Part shown: piece after piece, positions 9,398-15,226 of the stretch
Layout: every line of letters starts with the position of its first letter
Numbering within the stretch: position 1 is the first letter of the stretch
NCBI GenBank assembly: GCA_000697455.1
Contig: JNET01031879.1
Span: 1 to 15,226, forward strand
DNA length: 15,226 bases
Direction of reading: 5' to 3'
Source of the DNA: Basidiobolus heterosporus B8920
Taxonomy: Eukaryota > Basidiobolomycota > Basidiobolomycetes > Basidiobolales > Basidiobolaceae
Translations under genes and position numbers: made by a program
The notes under the pieces: generated by a model
Database searches by the model: none
What the model saw: the letters and a program-made list of their open reading frames with translations, nothing else
Told to the model about the DNA's origin: nothing

Positions 9398-9405
9398 ACC
9401 AATGA
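9398..9405 (+). promoter_or_regulatory. CCAAT box (proximal)
   Basis: ACCAATGA fits the fungal HAP-complex consensus ACCAAYNA, about 160 bp before the succinyl-CoA ligase start. Its position before a mitochondrial TCA-cycle gene makes it the more convincing of two such sites. Confidence 0.5.
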
Positions 9406-9436
9406 GAGTTGTATTTCAGGATTTATGCTGCTGATG

Positions 9437-9446
9437 TGTATATAAC
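9437..9446 (+). promoter_or_regulatory. TATA-like element
   Basis: TGTATATAAC lies about 120 bp upstream of the succinyl-CoA ligase start, followed by pyrimidine-rich sequence from about 9480, a common arrangement at fungal transcription starts. Confidence 0.45.
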
Positions 9447-9563
9447 TGTGATCGGTAGGTTCTTGTAGTGCTCGGATTGACTATTTCTTATATTTCTTTT
9501 CTATACTTTCTTTCATACTCTTGTATAATTTCCATCACTTTCTTCGCACATAGACAGTAAAGA

Positions 9564-10936
9564 ATGTTTAGAAACCTGCTTACTAGAGCTTCCCTCAGCG
9601 CTAAAACGGTAAGTGTCTGTGGTTACTCGAGCGTTATACGTGCCAGAATATTAATCCTTTTTATTAGCTGAGACCCGTCCAGAACAACCAAAGAAGATTC
9701 CTTTCTATTCATGAGTATCTCTCCATGGGTTTGTTGAAGAAGTATGGAGTCAGAGTTCCTAAGGGGGACGTTGCCAAAACTACTCAAGAAGCCTTCGATA
9801 TTGCTCAACGTTTGGGTACTGAGGATATGGTCATCAAGGCCCAAGTATTGGCCGGTGGACGTGGTAAAGGTGTTTTCGACTCCGGTTTGAAGGGTGGAGT
9901 TCGTCCTATCTACTCTCCTACCGAGGCTAAAATGTTTGCTGAGCAAATGCTTGGTCATAAGCTTGTTACCAAGCAAACCGGTGCCAAAGGCAGAGATTGT
10001 AACGCTGTCTACGTCGTCGAGCGTGAATTCATTCGTCGTGAATACTACTTTGCTATTCTTATGGATCGTCAAACTGGTGGACCCGTCCTTGTTGCTTCTT
10101 CCCAAGGTGGTGTTGACATCGAAACTGTTGCCAGTGAGAACCCCGATGCCATTTTAACCCTCCCCGTTGATATTGACCAAGGCCTCAAATTCGAACAAGC
10201 CCAAGAAATGGCGGTGAAGATGGGCTTCTCATCCAAATGTGTTGACCAAGCTGCTGATACCATGATGAAGTTGTACCAAATCTTCTCCGAGAAGGATGCT
10301 ACCATGATTGAAATCAATCCTATGGCTGAATCTAGCACCAACGAAGTAGTCTGCATGGATGCCAAATTCAACTTTGATGAAAATGCCGAATTCAGACACA
10401 AGGAGATCTTTGAACTACGCGATACCACTCAAGAAGATGAGCGTGAGGTTCTGGCCGCCAAGCACAACCTTAACTACATCGGCTTAGACGGATCCATTGG
10501 TTGTCTCGTCAACGGTGCTGGTCTTGCCATGTCTACCATGGATATCATCAAGCTTCACGGCGGTGACCCAGCCAACTTCTTGGATGTTGGTGGAGGCGCT
10601 ACCGCTGAGCAGGTCACCGAGGCTTTCAAATTAATCAGTACTGATCCTCGTGTCTCAGCTATTTTAGTCAACATTTTCGGAGGAATCATGAGATGTGATG
10701 TCATTGCTCAGGGCATTATCGCTGCGGTCAATCAATTAAGCTTGAATATCCCCTTGGTCGTCCGTCTACAAGGTACCCGTGTTGATGCTGCCAACAAGTT
10801 GATCCAGGCATCCGGACTCAGAATCTTCTCCATCGATGATTTGGACGATGCCGCCAAGAAGGCTGTGGATCTTTCCAACATTGTTCAAATGGCCCGTCAA
10901 GCCGATCTCAAAATCAAGTTCGAATTACCCCTTTAA
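9564..10936 (+). CDS. LSC2: Succinyl-CoA ligase beta subunit, mitochondrial precursor
   Basis: With the alpha subunit it interconverts succinyl-CoA and succinate plus nucleoside triphosphate in the TCA cycle, in the mitochondrial matrix. Exon 1 is 9564-9608 (15 codons); a 59-nt intron (9609-9667) precedes exon 2, 9668-10936; total 437 residues, normal for the precursor. The N-terminus [15 protein letters not shown], then a basic QNNQRRF before [16 protein letters not shown], is a clear targeting peptide, split by the intron. The ATP-grasp fold shows [20 protein letters not shown] (about 72 on) and IEINPMAE (about 228). The CoA-ligase part shows [20 protein letters not shown] (about 292), LDVGGGAT and [13 protein letters not shown]. 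Codon use is strongly biased to C-ending codons, as in highly expressed genes. ATP or GTP preference cannot be told from sequence alone; known fungal enzymes are ADP-forming. Confidence 0.97.
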
Positions 10937-11056
10937 ATCATTCATATTCCCAGCTGGTTCAAGGTGTATCCGCACCATTTTCTGTAATTTATTCATTGCT
11001 AAAGACTTCTTCACAATCTCTCATCAGTTTCACGGTTTGATAAAATCACCCAACCT

Positions 11057-11062
11057 AATAAA
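11057..11062 (+). terminator. Poly(A) signal of LSC2
   Basis: AATAAA lies about 120 nt past the stop of the succinyl-CoA ligase gene, in the 312-bp space between two convergent genes. The rest of that space (10937-11248) shows nothing else I can name. Confidence 0.6.
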
Positions 11063-11248
11063 CTATTGTATGTGTTCAAATATAATCGGACTTGCTTATT
11101 TTCTTTAATTTCTCTACTTGAACAAAGAAAGGTGAACATTGGTGATTGAAGCGAAGGATGATTTGAAAAACTACATTTAGTTTGGGCTTTTTGCATACAA
11201 TTATTGGCTGGGTGAATCTCTTATCTCGTAGCGTATCCAAGAATCGAC

Positions 11249-12127
11249 CTAAAACTCCTTTTTCTTTTCGTCAACAGAGATCCCACCTGGTCCCATACTG
11301 ACCAACAACATAAGACCACCCATGATACTCAGCGTTTGGAAGAAATCGTATTTGACGAAATCTCTAGTTGGATGGTTATGATGAATACTCCACCAATTGT
11401 TGAAGACAACATTGGAGATACTCAAGAATAACACCATGAACATCGCCGACCATTTGGCCTTGAAGCCGATGATCACCATGATACATGCAACAAATGAGAT
11501 GACTGAGACGCCAAGACGTAATGGTGTCATTTCCCCAGCAAATACAAACGATAAGAACAGGAAAATCAAAAGTACGCGACCTGCCAACTGGAAATACGTT
11601 GATCGATCAATCTCAGCCACTGATGGTAAACCGGGGAAGAAGGATTTTCTTTTGTTAAGTGCGTCTGCCAATAACATTAACAAGCCTCCGATAACTGACA
11701 AATTACGTAGGAAGAAGTTGAAATCAAACAAGAGTCCATAGCCTAGCGTTTGAGAGATGACTACTCCAAAAAGTCCCATGACGGCATATTCTGTATGCTT
11801 TTTTGATATTGCCAGGAATGAGCCAGCAAGCATAACCTAGCGAAATTGAGACTGATAAGTTTGTTGAGAGTGAAAAGAATTAGAAACGCTAGACTGTACC
11901 GCTACGTTGGTACCAAGAAATAGATGGTTAAATCCCCACATAAACCCACGAAATTTGTTCAGATATCTTAATTGCTCAGACCACTGAAGCATAATACGTA
12001 AAGAATCCTCAAGAAAAGTGACCACAAGTAAGAAGCGAGCAATAACGGGAATATACGGCTTAACGGGGGCTGAGAAACGATTAATAACATCTTCAACTGT
12101 GGCCGTTATTTGCTTCACGGTGTCCAT
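11249..12127 (-). CDS. ERV29: SURF4/Erv29 family ER cargo receptor
   Basis: Multi-pass membrane receptor that loads soluble secretory cargo into COPII vesicles at the ER and recycles from the Golgi. Exon 1 (12127-11900) and exon 2 (11836-11249) flank a 63-nt intron (GTACAG..GCTAG) and give 271 residues, close to human SURF4 at 269. Family marks: PVIARFLLVVTFLEDSLRIM and QWSEQLRYL near the N-terminus, several hydrophobic helices (LFGVVISQTLGYGLLFDF, LLIFLFLSFVFA, GVSVISFVACIMVIIGF), and the conserved FVKYDFFQTLSIMGGLMLLV and GPGGISVDEKKK. The C-terminus KKEF fits the KKxx COPI retrieval signal. An upstream in-frame ATG at 12157 would add ten residues; the start at 12127 fits family length better. 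Convergent with the succinyl-CoA ligase gene. Confidence 0.95.
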
Positions 12128-12900
12128 AACGTAACTATTTGAACAGTAAGGTTTCAAGGGAGTTTAAATAAAAGGACGCTTAACAAGTATTTCCAAAGAA
12201 GAGAAAGAAGCTTAATGCCAGGTTTGGAGTACGGGTGGCTTAAGGAATAGGAAGCTCAGCCGGTGACCAAATATAAGGAGATTAAAAGAAAACCAGTTAG
12301 GACGGTGAGCTTCAGGGGAAGTGCAAGAGTCACAGGAGGCTACACTAAGTAGGGATACAAATTCCATGAACCGAAGGGTTAGAATCTTTATATATGGATT
12401 AGATGGCTTCTCTATGGTGGCTGACTGATTTCACAGTCTCAAGTAGATAGCCAATTGCGTGAATGACTTGATTCCTTTGACTGGTGAAATTGATTGATGT
12501 TGAAATTGAATTCGTTGATGGTAGCTGAGAGACATTGACAAAATGGATGATGAACGGCTTCAAAAACAAGTACATAAATAAATGATTCGTAAACAGCCGG
12601 AAATAGTCCAAAACTAGCTACCTACTGCCAGCATCCCCCTTTCTCATCTACAGGCCAATCATTAAATACCACCAGCCATTAGATTCACCAACACGATCAA
12701 CTGTCAATAAAAAGCCAATAAACTATCAAGATGTGGCATCTGTGTGTGGTGTGTGCAGGGTGTGTTGGTTATCAGTATCTTTCTTTGTTGTTTAATCACT
12801 GGAATGTGATTAGTGGTGTGATTAGTAGTAGCAGTGTGGTTAGTGATGTGATTGATTAATTACTCTTGCACACAATTAGAGTGGAGTTGATTTGAAGAAT
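12128..12900. other. Intergenic: ERV29 promoter side and S5 downstream side
   Basis: About 770 bp without a convincing gene. The left part presumably holds the promoter of the minus-strand cargo receptor. A short minus-strand open frame (12399-12611) has no coding character. A TG-rich stretch at about 12733-12770 precedes the TGTGATTAG repeats listed separately. Confidence 0.4.
12805..12855. repeat. Degenerate TGTGRTTRG repeats
   Basis: TGTGATTAG at 12805 and 12817, TGTGGTTAG at 12835 and TGTGATTGA at 12847, all in one direction with steps of 12, 18 and 12 bp. They follow a TG-rich tract and lie between the S5 3' end and the cargo receptor promoter. Could be simple-sequence decay or a cluster of protein sites. 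Confidence 0.5.
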
Positions 12901-12906
12901 TTTATT
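12901..12906 (-). terminator. Poly(A) signal of the S5 gene
   Basis: AATAAA on the minus strand, about 84 nt past the S5 stop codon. Confidence 0.6.
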
Positions 12907-12989
12907 ATCTTGGAATCTACAAAGAGATTGACTGCATCGTGAAATACATGACAACCGTTATATGGGCGTGAATGGTAAGTAAAAAAAGA

Positions 12990-13589
12990 TTAACGGTTGC
13001 TCTTGGCAACACGTTCCAACTCATCCTTCTTCTTGATGGCGTAGCTGTTGGAGGAACCCTTGGCAGCATTGATAAGCTCATCAGCCAAACATTCAGCAAT
13101 GGTCTTGACATTTCTGAAAGCAGATTCACGAGTACCGGTGGTCAAAAGATGAATGGCTTGGTTGACTCTTCTCAAAGGTGAAACATCGACGGCTTGTCTA
13201 CGAACGGTACCGGAGCTACCGATACGGGTAGAGTCTTCACGAGGACCACTGTTGATGATGGCATCGATAAGGACTTGAAGAGGGTTTTGGTCGGTGAGAA
13301 GGTTGATGATCTCGAAGGCGTGCTTAACAATACGGACAGCCATCAACTTTTTGCCGTTGTTACGGCCGTGCATCATAAGAGAGTTGGTCAAACGCTCGAC
13401 GATGGGGCATTGAGCCTTTCTGAACTTCTTGGTGGCATATCTACCAGCAGTGTGGGGTAAGTACACTGGTGCTCTGATTTGGAGATAATCAGTCAAGGAG
13501 ATGTCCTTGATCTCAAGATCTTCGTATGACCACTTGTTGAAAAGTTGGATGCTTTGAGCATCTCCGGTGATTTCAGCTGGAAGGGCCAT
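12990..13589 (-). CDS. RPS5: 40S ribosomal protein S5 (uS7)
   Basis: Component of the small ribosomal subunit head that binds 18S rRNA and lies by the mRNA exit/E site. One uninterrupted coding exon of 199 residues, close to the animal form (about 204) and shorter than the budding-yeast form. Family marks: [60 protein letters not shown], the conserved [20 protein letters not shown] followed by [35 protein letters not shown], and the terminal [15 protein letters not shown]. The start MALPAE is preceded by AAAC straight after a 5'-leader intron. Codons are strongly biased, as expected for a ribosomal protein gene. It follows the Dnmt2 gene on the same strand. Confidence 0.98.
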   Translation of the reverse strand: MALPAEITGDAQSIQLFNKWSYEDLEIKDISLTDYLQIRAPVYLPHTAGRYATKKFRKAQCPIVERLTNSLMMHGRNNGKKLMAVRIVKHAFEIINLLTDQNPLQVLIDAIINSGPREDSTRIGSSGTVRRQAVDVSPLRRVNQAIHLLTTGTRESAFRNVKTIAECLADELINAAKGSSNSYAIKKKDELERVAKSNR

Positions 13590-13593
13590 GTTT

Positions 13594-13669
13594 CTTAATC
13601 TAATTGAAAGACGTTAGCACATTTCTTGATTCTGATGGATGCTTTGGCATATAAAGGGTGGATGCTTAC
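13594..13669 (-). other. Intron in the 5' leader of RPS5
   Basis: Minus-strand GTAAGC donor at 13669, TGCTAAC branch-like motif and an acceptor AAG ending at 13594, four bases before the S5 ATG. The 76-nt length matches other introns here. Introns at the start of ribosomal protein genes are common in fungi. Confidence 0.65.
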
Positions 13670-13959
13670 CAGAAGTTTAGATTCAACGGAAAGAAGGCAC
13701 CTTAGGATCAATTGCTGCCATTTCTACAGGACACCATTCAAGCCCTCCATCCACGTGATATTTCCTTTTTTTCTTTGAGATCTTTTTTGTTCAATTTCAA
13801 TCGATTTTTGATTTTGGGTTCATTTGAGTGTGAGGAATGTGGATTAATTAATTGATTTAAAGTCCAAGTGATTTAATTCCATCTGCTTCCCGTCTTTATT
13901 AAATAGCGTCAAAAAGTATGTTTCGATGTGTAATCAGGATTAATGGGAAAACTCTGGAC
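13670..13959 (-). promoter_or_regulatory. S5 promoter region with CACGTG
   Basis: About 290 bp between the S5 leader and the Dnmt2 stop. CACGTG (13752-13757) is a palindromic E-box-type site about 165 bp from the S5 start, next to a T-rich run (about 13763-13800). Its position suits a ribosomal protein promoter. No direct evidence of use. Confidence 0.4.
13895..13900 (-). terminator. Poly(A) signal of the Dnmt2 gene
   Basis: AATAAA on the minus strand about 60 nt past the Dnmt2 stop codon. Confidence 0.55.
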
Positions 13960-15198
13960 TTATTCATCTAGCATGTATTTGATCAGTTCCGACACTACTG
14001 TCACGTTGAGACTGTTACCCAAAGCCCTGTAACGCTGCTTAAGTGTTGCGTTTTCTGGGAAATTAAAATGACTGGGGAAGCCCATAAGATTTGCAATTTC
14101 TCTCTCTGTAAAGTAACGAAGCTGGAGATCAGTTAGCTTTGGTGACTCCTCGTCGTTGTTTGTGGGCTCTTTGGAGGTTTTGAGGATACCATTAGCTAGG
14201 AATACGTTATGAGTGTCGAGTGCTTCATTCATCTGCAAAATAGACCCAGTAGCCTCAGCATAGTGATGATATCCCTTGGTAAAGCAACAAGAGCGATGGC
14301 TAGATGGCTTAATCACATCGAACACGTAGCCATGTTTTAGAAGTAAGGTTTCCTTGACCAGATATGGTTCCAGTGCATCACCAGTTTTATCCTCAAGAAA
14401 ATTGCTGATTGGTAAAACTCCCTTGTTGTCTTCTCCTCGACTCTCAAAGTCTGTGGATTTCAAGCAATTAGGGTCTTGATGAAGCAATTCAGGCATTGCA
14501 TACATAAGCTCTTTTGCTGGGAATTTGAATTTCTTGGGGGAAAGCTTGGCTACAAGGTAGTACCGAAGTCGAGAGTTGGGTATACCGAATTGTAGTGGAG
14601 TGAGAAGAAATTCTTGGAAGGTATAATTGCATTTAGTCAACTGGTCAACAAGTAATTGGCGAGTGTCTGAGGTCTGGAAGCAAAGTTCGAAATTAGAAAC
14701 CATCACATTGAGATGAAGTACACCAAGTTTTACCTCAAACCCTTTGACATTTTCGACAAGTATATATTCTGGTGGATTCTTCATTTTGCCAAACATCTCA
14801 ATCAAAAACAAAAAGCTCTTGGCACGTGGATCATTAGAGCCATTCTGAAGTCCTGTTCTGGTATACTTTTTTTGAAAGGAGTTGAGATTGCCGATGTTAA
14901 TAGGGTAAATAAACAATAGAACTCAAAATATGACATTACAGGTTGGCATGGGGGTGACATCAAATAAACATTAGCATTGAGTTTTTCGTAAAACGAATAG
15001 GGTAGTGCTTCGATATTACGCTGTAGAATGCGGTTTAGAAGGTTATCTGTATTGCTGCAAGTGAATGATTTTGAAAGAAACCTGAGCAAGCTTGTTCTTG
15101 TCGGGAAAATTGTGCAAATATATATTGTTTGCCGTTGTATTGATATCGAAGGCTTTAAGAACTTGTCCAAGTTTTCCAGTTTTTTGGAAAGCATAATG
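13960..15198 (-). CDS. TRDMT1: Dnmt2/TRDMT1 tRNA cytosine-5 methyltransferase (5' end beyond window)
   Basis: Methylates C38 of tRNA-Asp (and some other tRNAs) with S-adenosylmethionine, using a DNA-methyltransferase fold. Exons read from the right: 15198-15082, 15020-14940, 14865-14734, 14673-13960; introns of 61, 74 and 60 nt. About 347 residues are present; the first exon, with the start and the SAM-binding GxGG loop, lies past the right edge, where a pyrimidine-rich acceptor (TTTTTCTTAG) opens the first exon seen. Order: HYAFQKTG, AFDINTTANNIYLHNFP (SAM pocket), MSPPCQP (motif IV, nucleophile Cys), YTRTGLQNGSNDPRA, ENVKGFE (motif VI), QFGIPNSRLRYYLVAK, CFTKGYHHYAEATGSIL (with the CFT mark of Dnmt2), then REIANLMGFP and YRALGNSLNVTVV (motifs IX-X). 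All visible catalytic residues are intact, so it is probably active. Confidence 0.95.
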
Positions 15199-15226
15199 CT
15201 AAGAAAAAGAAGCAGAATGGGTTTGG

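Noticed and set aside
9623-10428. Long minus-strand open frames (9623-10105 and 10069-10428)
   Set aside because: They lie antisense to the strongly conserved succinyl-CoA ligase gene, and their openness follows from its biased codon use.
11397-11741. Plus-strand 114-codon frame
   Set aside because: Antisense to the SURF4/Erv29 coding exon, Lys/Asn-rich, no protein-like features.
12972-13460. Plus-strand open frames over the S5 gene
   Set aside because: Antisense shadows of a highly conserved, codon-biased ribosomal protein gene.
15021-15081. A 27-nt intron or frameshift in Dnmt2 between the HNFPDKN and RNIEALP blocks
   Set aside because: A normal 61-nt intron (GTTTCT donor, TTCTACAG acceptor, CTTCTAAAC branch) restores frame and gives the expected family spacing, so no frameshift is needed.
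1-15226. Mobile elements, CRISPR arrays and tRNA genes
   Set aside because: No transposase or reverse transcriptase frames, terminal repeats, spacer-repeat arrays or tRNA A/B-box pattern were seen on either strand.

Overview
The window looks like nuclear DNA of a fungus. It carries a fungal-type ATG13, an Hda1/Clr3-type histone deacetylase with a C-terminal Arb2-like region, and dense spliceosomal introns of about 50-95 nt with GT..AG ends, often with a CTAAC/CTAAT branch-like motif. A complete Dnmt2 (absent from budding yeast) plus high intron density fits an early-diverging lineage such as Mucoromycota or Zoopagomycota better than yeasts. That placement is inference. All gene models below were spliced by eye, using open frames, GT/AG sites and family conservation.

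Layout: (1) 1-1159 holds the last codons of an unidentified plus-strand gene, a possible small minus-strand spliced gene, a short GC-rich tandem repeat and a 35-bp tandem duplication. (2) 1160-4069 (+) is ATG13, 10 exons. (3) 4574-7750 (+) is the class II histone deacetylase, about 18 exons, several of them microexons carrying catalytic motifs. (4) 7751-9563 is mostly non-coding, with two weak candidate genes, a helically phased TATTGTAG array and CCAAT boxes before the next gene. (5) 9564-10936 (+) is the mitochondrial succinyl-CoA ligase beta subunit, 2 exons. (6) 11249-12127 (-) is a SURF4/Erv29 ER cargo receptor, 2 exons, convergent with the ligase gene. (7) 12990-13589 (-) is 40S ribosomal protein S5 (uS7), with an intron in its 5' leader. 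(8) 13960-15198 (-) is Dnmt2/TRDMT1; its 5' exon lies beyond the right edge.

The genes are ordinary eukaryotic neighbours with no operon logic: autophagy initiation, chromatin silencing, TCA cycle, ER export, translation and tRNA methylation. I see no mobile element, virus-like element, CRISPR array or tRNA gene. The ligase and S5 genes use C-ending codons heavily, as highly expressed genes do. ATG13, HDA1 and Dnmt2 do not. The points most worth a second look are the HDA1 microexons, two stop-free introns of length divisible by three, an AT microsatellite forming a 3' splice site, and the two small regulatory-looking repeat arrays.
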